From UBA6244 sp041582875 (GTDB lineage Bacteria; Bacteroidota; Bacteroidia; Bacteroidales; F082): 31,736 nt of DNA. The translations under genes and the position numbers were made by a program. The DNA is taken from NCBI GenBank assembly GCA_041582875.1, contig JBFHGX010000033.1, forward strand, positions 1 to 31,736, read 5' to 3'. The first letter of the stretch is position 1; each line of letters opens with the position of its first letter. The notes under the pieces were generated by a model. The model was not told the origin of the DNA and ran no database searches. It was given only the letters and a program-made list of their open reading frames with translations. Positions 7,718 to 15,346 of the stretch are shown here, piece by piece.

Positions 7718-8500
7718 TTACACCAATCGTTTAATCAGTCTGAGTTTATGCGTGTATTTTTTAAGGTCCGAATTGTAAATGCCTTGATGATCAAGGGTGT
7801 CGATGCGAACTTTGCCACTGGCATGAATGATATTATTGACAGACAATGCGATTCCCACGTGAATGATTTTTTCTTCTTGATTATCGAAAAAGGCTAAGTC
7901 TCCAGGTTTTATTTCATGGGTAAAGTCGATAAGATCACCTTTGAGTGACTGGTCGGCAGCGTCACGTGGCAGATTTATGCCATTAAGTAAAAATGCCATT
8001 TGTACCAATCCGGAACAATCGATTCCCCAAACCGATCGTCCTCCCCACAAATAGGGCGCATGTAAATACTCCAACGCAGCGTCTACGATCTGCTTTCCAT
8101 GGGGATGATTTGGTATATTGAAAGTTTTTCCGGAAAAAAAGTAATCTTCTTCAAAATTGTTGAAAATATGATCCTTATATCGAAATAGCCTACTTCCCAT
8201 GGTAAGGTAGATTGGTTGTTGGTTTCTGTCTGTTTGAGCCATTGACATGATAGACTGTGTAACAACTTGATTGATTTCGGTTAAATGATCGAATTCTACT
8301 TTGTTTAGTGGCTTAATTTGTTTTTCGTCCAACCAACCTTCATACTGATCGTGCATGCTTTCGACGAGTAACCAGTCGTTGAGTTTGCTTTTTACAAGGA
8401 TTAGTTCGCCGAAAATCAATTGATTTGTCATTTCGGAAGTGTCAGCCGGTTGTTTACGGACCGGAACAAGACTTTGATTAATGATGCCAAAAAATTCCAT
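7718..8500 (-). CDS. NlpC/P60 family cell-wall endopeptidase with SH3b domains
   Basis: A 260-residue protein with bacterial SH3-like modules in the N-terminal half (about 1-65, WLLVESMHDQYEGWL, and a second about 70-130) and an NlpC/P60 catalytic domain (about 135-260). The catalytic triad is visible: Cys162 in the segment WGIDCSGLVQMAF, His214 in IIHVGIA, and His226 in IIHASG. No signal peptide is present. This matches YkfC-type gamma-D-glutamyl-L-diamino acid endopeptidases, which trim cell-wall peptides during murein recycling in the cytosol. The precise substrate is inferred from family architecture. The gene is transcribed divergently from pgpH, and 118 bp separate its stop from the start of the downstream thioredoxin gene. 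Confidence 0.87.
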   Translation of the reverse strand: MEFFGIINQSLVPVRKQPADTSEMTNQLIFGELILVKSKLNDWLLVESMHDQYEGWLDEKQIKPLNKVEFDHLTEINQVVTQSIMSMAQTDRNQQPIYLTMGSRLFRYKDHIFNNFEEDYFFSGKTFNIPNHPHGKQIVDAALEYLHAPYLWGGRSVWGIDCSGLVQMAFLLNGINLPRDAADQSLKGDLIDFTHEIKPGDLAFFDNQEEKIIHVGIALSVNNIIHASGKVRIDTLDHQGIYNSDLKKYTHKLRLIKRLV

Positions 8501-8534
8501 AAAATATAATTTAATCCTGCGTCAACCTTTTAAT

Positions 8535-8542
8535 TAATTTTG
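8535..8542 (+). promoter_or_regulatory. -7 promoter box of pgpH
   Basis: TAATTTTG matches TAnnTTTG and lies 20 bp before the pgpH start codon (8563). No clear -33 element is seen at the expected distance, so support is partial. Confidence 0.45.
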
Positions 8543-8562
8543 CAGCGATAAAGTAAAACCAA

Positions 8563-10629
8563 ATGAACTCATTTTTCTCCAAGTTACAACATAATTACTA
8601 CGAAATTTTTAAAATTGTATTGTTTATAGTGGCTGCTGCCATTGTGGCATGGATTAGTCCGAACGAAAGTATTTTTAAATATGAATTTCAAGTAGGTAAG
8701 CCATGGAATCACAACGATTTAATTGCGCCATTCGATTTTTCTATTATCAAAACTCAAAAGCAGATTGATGATGAAAAAGCGATATTGCTAAGTACTTTTA
8801 AACCATATTTTAGCTTTAACAACGAAGTAACCGAAACCGGTTTACAGCAACTAAAGATAAATTTTTACATGGCTTGGGAAATGGCCAGTTCTGCACAAAA
8901 AAAGAGTGATTCCATTCAAATGGAGTCATTCTTAACTAAGGTTTTTAAGTCAATTCAAAATAAAGGGGTTATTCGTTTTGATCCGGTGATTGAAGGAAAA
9001 GATCAGTTTTATCGTATTCGTTTGATCAAGGGCAATGAGGTGACTGAAAGCGCTGTAGGACAGCTGTTTGATATTCGTACAGCCATTGAATACGGAAAAG
9101 CCAAAATCAAACAGCTCAACTCTCCAGATAGTTCCTTGTTGCAGATGGTACTTACCCAATCGTTGTTACAAAATGTTTTTTTCGATGAAACCAAAACCCA
9201 ATTGGGGCAGAAGGAATTGGTTCAGCAAATTTCTCCGAATCAGGGATTGGTTCAAAAAGGTGAGCTTATCATATCCACTGGTGAGTTGGTTACTCCGGAA
9301 AAATATCAGGAACTCATCTCGTTGAAAAACGATTACGAAAAAGATCTTGCCTCTTCTGACGCATGGATGTATGTTATTTCTGGGATGTCGATGCTCATTT
9401 TTATGCTATTCCTGATACAGTATCTTTTTCTGCGTTTTTTAAAAGGGCAGTTTTATGATGAACTCAAATATGTGGTGCTGATTTTATTCACTCAGCTTAT
9501 TTTTATCGTTACTACTGAAGCTGTGTTTGAGTATTATCCCGATTGGGCCTATATGATTCCATTCGCCTTGCTGCCTGTAGTTTTGTCAGCTTTTCTTGAT
9601 GGTGGCGTAGCCATTGTGGTTTATATTGTTACGTTGATGTTGGTTGGCTTTTATGCTCCCAATAGTTTCGAGTTTTTCTATACTCAAACTACTGCGGGCT
9701 TGGTCGCTATTTTTTCGGTTAGGAAACTCAGCAAACGCGCTGATTTGTTTCGTGGCGTGGTGTTTGTTTTCCTGGCCTATATGGTCGTCTATGTTGGCAT
9801 GTTGCTTGCGCAGGAAGGATCTTTCGATAATTATTCATGGCGTCTAACTGGATATATGGCAGCCAGTTCCATATTGTTGATGTTGGCGTTCCCCTTGATT
9901 TTTATTTATGAAAAGATGTTTGGTTTGATAACCCAACTCACCTTGCTCGAACTTTCAAATACCAATAATCCGCTTTTGCGTGATCTTAGCATTAAAGCTC
10001 CAGGTACTTTTCAGCATTCACTTCAGGTTGCCAATTTGGCATCCGAGGCTTTATACGAAATTGGAGGCGATGCACAGTTAGCACGAACTGGCGCCTTGTA
10101 TCATGACATTGGTAAGATGAATAACCCGTTGTATTTTGTAGAAAATCAGGCTTCTGGATACAATCCTCATGATGAACTTGGTTATGAAGAAAGTGCCCGA
10201 GTAATTATTGGGCATGTTCTGGATGGTATTGAAATGGCTCGTAAACATGGGATTCCTGAAAAAATCATCGATTTTATCCGTACGCACCACGGAACAAGAC
10301 GTGTGGAATACTTCTACCGTCTTGAGAAAAAATTAAATCCGGGAATGGAAATTGACCAGTCGGAATTTACCTACCATGGACCAGCTCCTTTTTCACGAGA
10401 AACGGCTGTTGTCATGATGTCAGATTCGGTAGAGGCAGCCTCCCGAAGTCTTTCTCAACCTGATGAACAGAAAATTAACGATCTGGTGGACAATATTATT
10501 AATTCGTTGATGGCTGATGAGCAGTTTATGAATGCCAATATCACTATGAAAGAAATTAGTGCTGTAAAAAAAGTGCTGAAGAAGAAACTGCTTAATATTC
10601 ATCATGCACGAATCGCCTATCCTGATTAA
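8563..10629 (+). CDS. pgpH: 7TM-HD family cyclic-di-AMP phosphodiesterase PgpH
   Basis: A 688-residue membrane protein with the PgpH layout: an N-terminal membrane anchor (about 15-32), an extracytoplasmic 7TMR-HDED domain (about 40-260), a block of seven transmembrane helices (about 268-455) and a cytosolic HD phosphohydrolase domain (about 475-640). Metal ligands are visible: His485 in FQHSLQVA, His514-Asp515 in YHDIGK, His551 in IIGHVLDG, His575/His576 in IRTHHG and Asp621 in MMSDSVEAASR. Characterised PgpH homologues hydrolyse c-di-AMP to pApA, which affects osmotic balance and wall homeostasis. The neighbouring NlpC/P60 gene is divergent and shares the 62-bp intergenic region. The 3' end overlaps the convergent WbqC-family gene by 4 bp. 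Confidence 0.93.
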   Translation: MNSFFSKLQHNYYEIFKIVLFIVAAAIVAWISPNESIFKYEFQVGKPWNHNDLIAPFDFSIIKTQKQIDDEKAILLSTFKPYFSFNNEVTETGLQQLKINFYMAWEMASSAQKKSDSIQMESFLTKVFKSIQNKGVIRFDPVIEGKDQFYRIRLIKGNEVTESAVGQLFDIRTAIEYGKAKIKQLNSPDSSLLQMVLTQSLLQNVFFDETKTQLGQKELVQQISPNQGLVQKGELIISTGELVTPEKYQELISLKNDYEKDLASSDAWMYVISGMSMLIFMLFLIQYLFLRFLKGQFYDELKYVVLILFTQLIFIVTTEAVFEYYPDWAYMIPFALLPVVLSAFLDGGVAIVVYIVTLMLVGFYAPNSFEFFYTQTTAGLVAIFSVRKLSKRADLFRGVVFVFLAYMVVYVGMLLAQEGSFDNYSWRLTGYMAASSILLMLAFPLIFIYEKMFGLITQLTLLELSNTNNPLLRDLSIKAPGTFQHSLQVANLASEALYEIGGDAQLARTGALYHDIGKMNNPLYFVENQASGYNPHDELGYEESARVIIGHVLDGIEMARKHGIPEKIIDFIRTHHGTRRVEYFYRLEKKLNPGMEIDQSEFTYHGPAPFSRETAVVMMSDSVEAASRSLSQPDEQKINDLVDNIINSLMADEQFMNANITMKEISAVKKVLKKKLLNIHHARIAYPD

Positions 10630-11282
10630 ACGAAATTCAGGTCTTTTATCGATTTTAAATAGCCGGTTGATTCAGGACCCAAGTTGAACAGGACATCTAA
10701 GATGCTGAGGTTAGGATAGAATTGACCGTTTTCGCTAAAAACCTGTATGTAACTAGGAAACTTACTTTCGTTGATGTTTTTTTTTGGCGTAAGTTGGTAT
10801 CTTAAATCTTTTTCTGAATCAAGTATTGTAAAGTCTGTTGTAAGTGAGGTTTTGATTTCGATTCGCAATATTTTGAGTAGTGCGGTTGTAAGTTGGTTGT
10901 TGAAATCGAGTAAATTCGTGTAATTTCCTTTATAGAATGGTTTTAACTCATCTTGATAATACATAAAAAAGGGAGATGCATTGTATGCGGCTGTAAGCGC
11001 TTTCCAATGATTTAGGTGCCATTGATTTTCATTGTCGATTTCTATTTGATGTGTTTTTGTGTGGTTTCCAAATGGTTTTTTTACCGGAATCGTTAAATCT
11101 AGTGTGCCTTGTGACGTTAATATGGTGCATCGGTTCCTCCATGTTTGCTTGGGATAGGTTTCCATTTGCTCAATCCTGACTTCTTGATTTTCTGATTTCG
11201 CAATTAGCGAAAAATACGCAGCAGGAGCGCAATAGGCAGTAGACAGTAACAGGGGAGTTAAATTATCATTTGAGTCCGACAT
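10626..11282 (-). CDS. WbqC-family protein
   Basis: A 218-residue protein with the WbqC-like signature: LLSTAYCAPAAYFSLI near the start, then YPKQTWRNRCTIL (about 43-55), LDLTIPV, and the block HLNHWKALTAAYNASPFF. WbqC relatives occur in O-antigen/capsule clusters, and similar proteins are widespread in Bacteroidota; their biochemical role is not established, so none is assigned. No signal peptide is present. Its stop codon overlaps the end of pgpH by 4 bp in convergent orientation. A TAnnTTTG promoter box lies just upstream of the start. It stands alone, not next to polysaccharide genes. Confidence 0.82.
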   Translation of the reverse strand: MSDSNDNLTPLLLSTAYCAPAAYFSLIAKSENQEVRIEQMETYPKQTWRNRCTILTSQGTLDLTIPVKKPFGNHTKTHQIEIDNENQWHLNHWKALTAAYNASPFFMYYQDELKPFYKGNYTNLLDFNNQLTTALLKILRIEIKTSLTTDFTILDSEKDLRYQLTPKKNINESKFPSYIQVFSENGQFYPNLSILDVLFNLGPESTGYLKSIKDLNFV

Positions 11283-11304
11283 TTTTTTTCGTATTTATCC
11301 GATG

Positions 11305-11312
11305 CAAAGTTA
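11305..11312 (-). promoter_or_regulatory. -7 promoter box of the WbqC-family gene
   Basis: Minus-strand TAACTTTG fits TAnnTTTG and lies 22 bp before the start codon at 11282. A matching -33 element is not obvious. Confidence 0.45.
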
Positions 11313-11349
11313 TGCATTGCGGTTGTTTGTTTGTGTTGCAATGTGTTAA

Positions 11350-11383
11350 AAACAAAAAAAGCTGCCTTTTTCAAGGCAGCTTT
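11350..11383 (-). terminator. Intrinsic terminator of the thioredoxin operon
   Basis: An 11-bp stem (11358-11368 with 11373-11383, AAAGCTGCCTT/AAGGCAGCTTT, loop TTTC) is followed on the minus strand by a T-rich tract (complement of 11350-11357). It lies 18 bp after the stop codon of the gene ending at 11402. Confidence 0.9.
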
Positions 11384-11401
11384 GATAAGTAGCAATTATA
11401 A

Positions 11402-11761
11402 TTATTTTTTTTCTTTCAGAAGGACATCGTTAATGGCCTGAACAAGGGTTTCTTTTGGTAAGGCACCCTGAGCCATTTGAGGTTGACCTTCAGCAGGACA
11501 AAATAGCAAAGAAGGGATACTGCGAATGCCAAAAGCGGCAGAAAGTTCAGTTTCGTCCTCTGTATTTATTTTGTAGATATTGATTTTCCCTTCGTACTCT
11601 TTGGCGAGTTCTTCCAGAATTGGGGAAACAATTTTGCAAGGTTGACACCAATCGGCATAAAAATCTATGAGGCAAGGTAGTTTTCCTTCAAATGTCCAGT
11701 CTTTATTTTTTTCGTAATTGAAAACCTTTTCGTGAAAAGTTTGTTTGGTTAAATGTTCCAT
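11402..11761 (-). CDS. Cytosolic thioredoxin with WCQPC active site
   Basis: A 119-residue thioredoxin with the sequence DFYADWCQPCKIVSPIL (Cys39, Cys42), an EDE/ELSAAFGIRSIPS segment holding the cis-proline (Pro83), and a typical C-terminal helix. It has no signal peptide and should be cytosolic. The residues between the active cysteines are Gln-Pro instead of Gly-Pro, which is expected to shift redox potential or partner choice (inference). It lies 23 bp after the lipoprotein thioredoxin on the same strand. The two share FHEKV/FREKV, DFYADWC, GIRSIPS and the ALPKE motif, indicating a tandem duplication in which one copy gained or lost an export signal. A terminator follows directly. Confidence 0.93.
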   Translation of the reverse strand: MEHLTKQTFHEKVFNYEKNKDWTFEGKLPCLIDFYADWCQPCKIVSPILEELAKEYEGKINIYKINTEDETELSAAFGIRSIPSLLFCPAEGQPQMAQGALPKETLVQAINDVLLKEKK

Positions 11762-11784
11762 TGTATTCGTTATTATGTTTTTTA

Positions 11785-12303
11785 CTAATTACTTGGCACG
11801 CTATTTTTTAATAATTCACTTTCAATAATTTGTATGTATTGCTCTTTTGGAAGAGCTCCTGCCTGCATTTTAGGCTGTCCGGTTGTGGGTGAAAAAAGTA
11901 CCGAAGGAATACTGCGTATTCCAAAAACTCCGGCTAATTTTTTTTCTTTATCCACATCTATTTTATAGATCTTTACTTTTCCTTCGTATTTCACTGCCAT
12001 TTCATCCATGATAGGAGCCACCATTTTACATGGTTTACACCAGTCAGCATAAAAGTCAATTACACAAGGTACTTCTCCTTCATAAACCCATTCTTGTGGG
12101 TTTTTTTCAAAATCCCATACCTTTTCACGAAAAGTGTCGTAGGTTAAATACTCTGGCTTGATTTCGTTGTTATCTCCATTATTAACACTGTTGTTACCAT
12201 TAACCAAAGTAATTTCTTGGTTTTCCTGGTTTCCTTTCATGTTGGTGCAGCTAAGTAATGGCAACGCTACTAAAATGGCAATTAGAAAGCTTAAATTTCT
12301 CAT
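11785..12303 (-). CDS. Lipoprotein thioredoxin with WCKPC active site
   Basis: A 172-residue exported thioredoxin. The signal sequence MRNLSFLIAILVALPLLSC ends in a lipobox cysteine (Cys19). It is followed by an Asn-rich, low-complexity linker (about 22-50) and a thioredoxin domain (about 52-168) with the active site Cys89-Lys-Pro-Cys92 and the cis-proline in GIRSIPS (Pro133). It is the first gene of a two-gene transcript with the cytosolic paralogue, so the operon supplies matching thiol-redox capacity on both sides of the inner membrane. The promoter region contains an 18-bp palindrome resembling peroxide-sensing MarR-type (OhrR) operators. Its client proteins are unknown; a cytochrome-maturation or oxidative-repair role would be guesswork. 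Confidence 0.92.
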   Translation of the reverse strand: MRNLSFLIAILVALPLLSCTNMKGNQENQEITLVNGNNSVNNGDNNEIKPEYLTYDTFREKVWDFEKNPQEWVYEGEVPCVIDFYADWCKPCKMVAPIMDEMAVKYEGKVKIYKIDVDKEKKLAGVFGIRSIPSVLFSPTTGQPKMQAGALPKEQYIQIIESELLKNSVPSN

Positions 12304-12341
12304 ATTTAGATTGATAAGTTTAATTTACTATATTTTTGCGA

Positions 12342-12349
12342 CAAAGATA
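12342..12349 (-). promoter_or_regulatory. -7 promoter box of the thioredoxin operon
   Basis: Minus-strand TATCTTTG is a perfect TAnnTTTG match 38 bp upstream of the start at 12303. Half of it lies inside the palindrome at 12346-12363, so a protein bound there would block this promoter. Confidence 0.6.
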
Positions 12350-12363
12350 CAATAAATTGTATC
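12346..12363. promoter_or_regulatory. Putative operator palindrome (OhrR-like)
   Basis: GATACAAT-AA-ATTGTATC is a perfect 8+2+8 inverted repeat overlapping the thioredoxin-operon -7 box. Its core TACAATAAATTGTA is close to the OhrR (MarR family) operator half TACAATTnAATTGTA known from Bacillus. A role in thiol-peroxide control is inference, and no regulator gene lies nearby. It also lies about 20 bp upstream of the divergent gene's -7 box. Confidence 0.5.
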
Positions 12364-12389
12364 ACATTAATATCACTTTGTTATCTTTG
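12357..12389 (+). promoter_or_regulatory. Promoter of the zinc-ribbon gene
   Basis: TTG at 12357-12359 and a perfect TAnnTTTG box TATCTTTG at 12382-12389 are separated by 22 bp. The box is the mirror image of the divergent thioredoxin-operon box at 12342-12349. The start codon follows at 12440. Confidence 0.5.
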
Positions 12390-12439
12390 CTTCAAATCTT
12401 ATTCCAAAAATGATACTGGAACAAAGTTGAGGTAAATTT

Positions 12440-12889
12440 ATGAAAGAAAGAAGACTTAAGTCGAAAAATGCGGCCACATTGTTAAAAAAATTCGGAGATG
12501 TTTTTCCGGATGACGATACTTGCCTTCAACTGTTGGCAGACTTAAAATGGGAAAAGGGGTTTGTTTGTAAACATTGCGGACATACCAATTGGTGTCATGG
12601 AAAGTCCACTACTTCAAGAAGATGTACAAAATGTAAGCGAGAAGAATCGGCTACAGCTCATACTATTTTTCATCATTGCAGGTTTTCAGTCAAAACAGCT
12701 TTAGAACTTTCTTTGCTGATTTGTCATATTCCTGACATCTCGTCATATGAGTTAAGCCGACAAGTGGATTTGCGGCACATGACCTGTTATAATTTTCAAA
12801 AAAAAATGCTGATTTGTCAACAAGGCGAGCCCGAAAACGAACTTTTGGGTCAGCTTTTGGCTGAAGTGAATCGTAAAATAAATGATTAA
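12440..12889 (+). CDS. Orphan IS1595-type zinc-ribbon protein lacking a transposase nuclease domain
   Basis: A 149-residue protein. It opens with the helix typical of IS1595/ISXO2-type transposase N-termini (LLKKFGDVFPDDDTCLQLLADLKWEKGF is represented at about 14-41), followed by a zinc ribbon (Cys43, Cys46, Cys62, Cys65: CKHCGH ... RCTKC) and a helical segment (about 82-128) like the region before the DDE core. It ends naturally with LLAEVNRKIND and a stop, and the 70 bp to the next terminator contain no nuclease remnant and no inverted terminal repeats. It could be a transposase fragment or a domesticated DNA-binding protein. An own promoter and terminator favour a retained gene. Confidence is high for the fold and low for function. 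Confidence 0.72.
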   Translation: MKERRLKSKNAATLLKKFGDVFPDDDTCLQLLADLKWEKGFVCKHCGHTNWCHGKSTTSRRCTKCKREESATAHTIFHHCRFSVKTALELSLLICHIPDISSYELSRQVDLRHMTCYNFQKKMLICQQGEPENELLGQLLAEVNRKIND

Positions 12890-12957
12890 ATCGAATATCT
12901 TGTATCCACCGAAGCATTGATCTTTGATTTCAAAATAAGGCAAAAAGGTTAGGGCAT

Positions 12958-12990
12958 AAAAAAAGCGACTCACTAGTGAGTCGCTTTTTT
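12958..12990. terminator. Bidirectional intrinsic terminator
   Basis: A near-perfect palindrome: an A7 run, GCGACTCAC (12965-12973), TA, GTGAGTCGC (12976-12984), then T6. It can terminate both the zinc-ribbon gene (plus) and the protease gene (minus), which converge here. Confidence 0.92.
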
Positions 12991-13007
12991 GTATGTGTTA
13001 AGCGGGA

Positions 13008-15098
13008 TTATTGCAATACGATCTTTCTGTCGGTTTTGCCTTTTTCGCTGGTAATGCTTAAAAGATAAACGCCCTTGGCCTGATTGCTCAAATCGTAGCT
13101 ATTGGTAAAGTTTCCGTTGAAAGATCCCATATTTTCATCAATGATCATTTGTCCATTGAGGTTAATCAGTCTGATTTGAAGATTTCCGGCTTTTTCAACA
13201 TCAAAACTAATGTTCAATAAACCGGTGGATGGATTTGGATAAATAGATAGGTTATCATAGGCTGATTGTTCATCAATACCTACTCCATCAATTTGGTAGT
13301 TAAGTGCCCATCCTGATTCACGAACAAAAGCATTGGTTCCCCAAGTCATGAATATTCCACCAGCACCATCAACTACAATGGGATCAGGAACAACGCTTCC
13401 TGAGTATTCGCCAATTAATTGACTACTCCCATTATAAATGGTTAATTTATCTTTCCCTGCTTCAGTATTAAATTCTGTAAATTCAAGGCTATAACGTACT
13501 CCCTCTGCATGTTGAATAAAAAAGGTGCAAGTTGAAAGATTGTTGTAAAAGAATGAACCGCTACCATCAGTAATGGTTCCTGCTGCATCTGCAAAAATTT
13601 GTGTTCCTGAGCAATATGTAGGTGAAACACCTGTGTATTCTATTTTGAACCCTTCACCTGTACCAGAGGCGCTAAACGTTACCAAAACCTGATTTCCTGT
13701 AGAAGAAATATTATCAGGAACATCTGATCCAGCATATTCTCCTAAAAGAGGAGCATCTGTGGTTGGACCATCATAGATTTTAACAACGTCAGAACTGGCT
13801 GTGTTAAACTGAACAAAATGAATGTTGATGCGGCTAACCGAGTCTTCTGTTGTTTGAGGGTTGATCAGCCATTCAGCGCTCATCCCTGAAGGATAATCTT
13901 CGATGGGACCACTACCGTCAGTAAATGAGCCTGCGGGGAATGTTAATTCAGTTAATCCTGATGCAATGTATGGATAATTTACGTCACCAGGTTTGAAATT
14001 GCGAATCATACCTTGTTGTTGGTTGTATCCACCTACATCTGTAAGGGTAAAATATCCGTTTCCTGATCCACTCCATCCAAAATTAAAATGGAAATAATCG
14101 TCATCCTGATAACCATCACAAGCAAATGCGTGACCGCCTTCTGAAGAACGTCCTGAATAATATATTGGGCGACCGCCATCTAGCTCACCTTTCACTAAGC
14201 CAGTCCATGCAGCAGTTGTATAACCTTGTTTTTGAAGATATTGAACGGAAGAGCTGTATCCGAAATGGTCGCGCAATGCTCCAGGAACATCAGCACTATA
14301 AGCTCCTGATCCATCCGGTGCAAAACCCATATCCACACTTACAGCAGCATGATAGCCAATCTCAGCCATTTCCCAAACAAATTTATTGTTGATGTCGTCT
14401 TGCATGCCATTCCATTCGTAGGTGGATGCACCATAATCTACCGATTGAGTTCCGTAAGGATAAATATAATAACTATGTGTTCCAGTTCCTTGTAGGGGAT
14501 ATCTCCAGTAGTGCATAATCATGGACATGGCAGTAGCCACACAACCCACGTATACATGTCCACCAGGACCGGCTGCGTCCTCAGGGCACATTAAGTTATA
14601 TGGGTCGTCTTGATTCCAAATGGATGTTAGCAGCGGCTCAATAGCGCGATCACCACGCAAATTTAAACTGGCAGGGTTAGTTGTGGTCAACCTACTCCAT
14701 GCATTTATGGTTTCGTTGTCTGCCGTTAAATTATTTTCATTAATATAAACTACCTGATCAGCATAGTTTTGCATGTAGCTATTGAAGTTTTCTGTTTGGA
14801 TTTCTTTGGCAGGAAATACGCCATAAAAATTATACCCAAGTACAGGAACCATTACATCATCGGCGGAAACAACAACCCATCCGTCTTCAAAATTTACAAC
14901 GTAATAAGCTTGGTCAACCTGATACGATTCTTTAATGCTTAAATCATAATAGTCGATTGCTTCACCATACTGAGATGATTTCTCAAAGAAAAAATTTACA
15001 GCCACCTGCTCCGCAGTTGAAAGCGGTATGTTTTTTGCAAACATACTGGCTGTCAGCGCGATAATGACAAAAACACTAAGTAGAACTTTTGATTTCAT
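13008..15098 (-). CDS. Secreted C10 (streptopain-like) cysteine protease with CUB-like domains and type IX sorting domain
   Basis: A 696-residue secreted protease. A signal peptide (1-21) precedes an N-terminal prodomain/Spi-like domain (about 25-150, WVVVSADDVMVPVLGY). The peptidase C10 domain (about 150-370) has catalytic Cys186 in YVGCVATAMSMIMHYW, His323 in EGGHAFACDGYQ and the conserved Trp342 in FGWSGSGNGYF. Two CUB-like beta domains follow (about 383-490 and 496-603, each starting with a FTDGSGPI/ITDGSGSF-type motif). A C-terminal type A type IX secretion domain (about 617-696, NLSIYPNPSTGLLNISF ... GVYLLSI ... KIVLQ) closes it. Family relatives include streptopain and interpain/PrtT. 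The protein should cross the outer membrane through the type IX machinery, which is not encoded in this window. It is transcribed alone. Confidence 0.93.
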   Translation of the reverse strand: MKSKVLLSVFVIIALTASMFAKNIPLSTAEQVAVNFFFEKSSQYGEAIDYYDLSIKESYQVDQAYYVVNFEDGWVVVSADDVMVPVLGYNFYGVFPAKEIQTENFNSYMQNYADQVVYINENNLTADNETINAWSRLTTTNPASLNLRGDRAIEPLLTSIWNQDDPYNLMCPEDAAGPGGHVYVGCVATAMSMIMHYWRYPLQGTGTHSYYIYPYGTQSVDYGASTYEWNGMQDDINNKFVWEMAEIGYHAAVSVDMGFAPDGSGAYSADVPGALRDHFGYSSSVQYLQKQGYTTAAWTGLVKGELDGGRPIYYSGRSSEGGHAFACDGYQDDDYFHFNFGWSGSGNGYFTLTDVGGYNQQQGMIRNFKPGDVNYPYIASGLTELTFPAGSFTDGSGPIEDYPSGMSAEWLINPQTTEDSVSRINIHFVQFNTASSDVVKIYDGPTTDAPLLGEYAGSDVPDNISSTGNQVLVTFSASGTGEGFKIEYTGVSPTYCSGTQIFADAAGTITDGSGSFFYNNLSTCTFFIQHAEGVRYSLEFTEFNTEAGKDKLTIYNGSSQLIGEYSGSVVPDPIVVDGAGGIFMTWGTNAFVRESGWALNYQIDGVGIDEQSAYDNLSIYPNPSTGLLNISFDVEKAGNLQIRLINLNGQMIIDENMGSFNGNFTNSYDLSNQAKGVYLLSITSEKGKTDRKIVLQ

Positions 15099-15135
15099 AA
15101 GTAATTTTTATTTATTGGTTACGATATTAAGGAGG

Positions 15136-15143
15136 CAAATATA
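15136..15143 (-). promoter_or_regulatory. -7 promoter box of the C10 protease gene
   Basis: Minus-strand TATATTTG is a perfect TAnnTTTG match 37 bp upstream of the start codon. A TTG occurs about 23 bp further upstream. Confidence 0.55.
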
Positions 15144-15274
15144 CCTATTTTAGAGTATATTATCCCCAACAATATTATTTTCATGACAAATATTACCGTA
15201 AGATGGTTGTATCAATATGTTCTTTAGTTGATGTTTGCCTTGTTGTTTAAGGTGTAATCTTCGTGCGGAATTCT

Positions 15275-15282
15275 TATTTTTG
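15275..15282 (+). promoter_or_regulatory. -7 promoter box of hutI
   Basis: TATTTTTG fits TAnnTTTG and predicts a 5' leader of roughly 55-60 nt before the hutI start at 15347. No convincing -33 element or leader structure was seen. Confidence 0.45.
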
Positions 15283-15346
15283 CCTTATAGTTTTATTTGG
15301 AGACACCAGTAGTACGGTTTCTTCATCAAACAATTAATTCATTGAT

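Noticed and set aside
12340..12990. Complete insertion sequence around the zinc-ribbon gene
   Set aside because: No nuclease domain, no terminal inverted repeats and no target-site duplication are visible.
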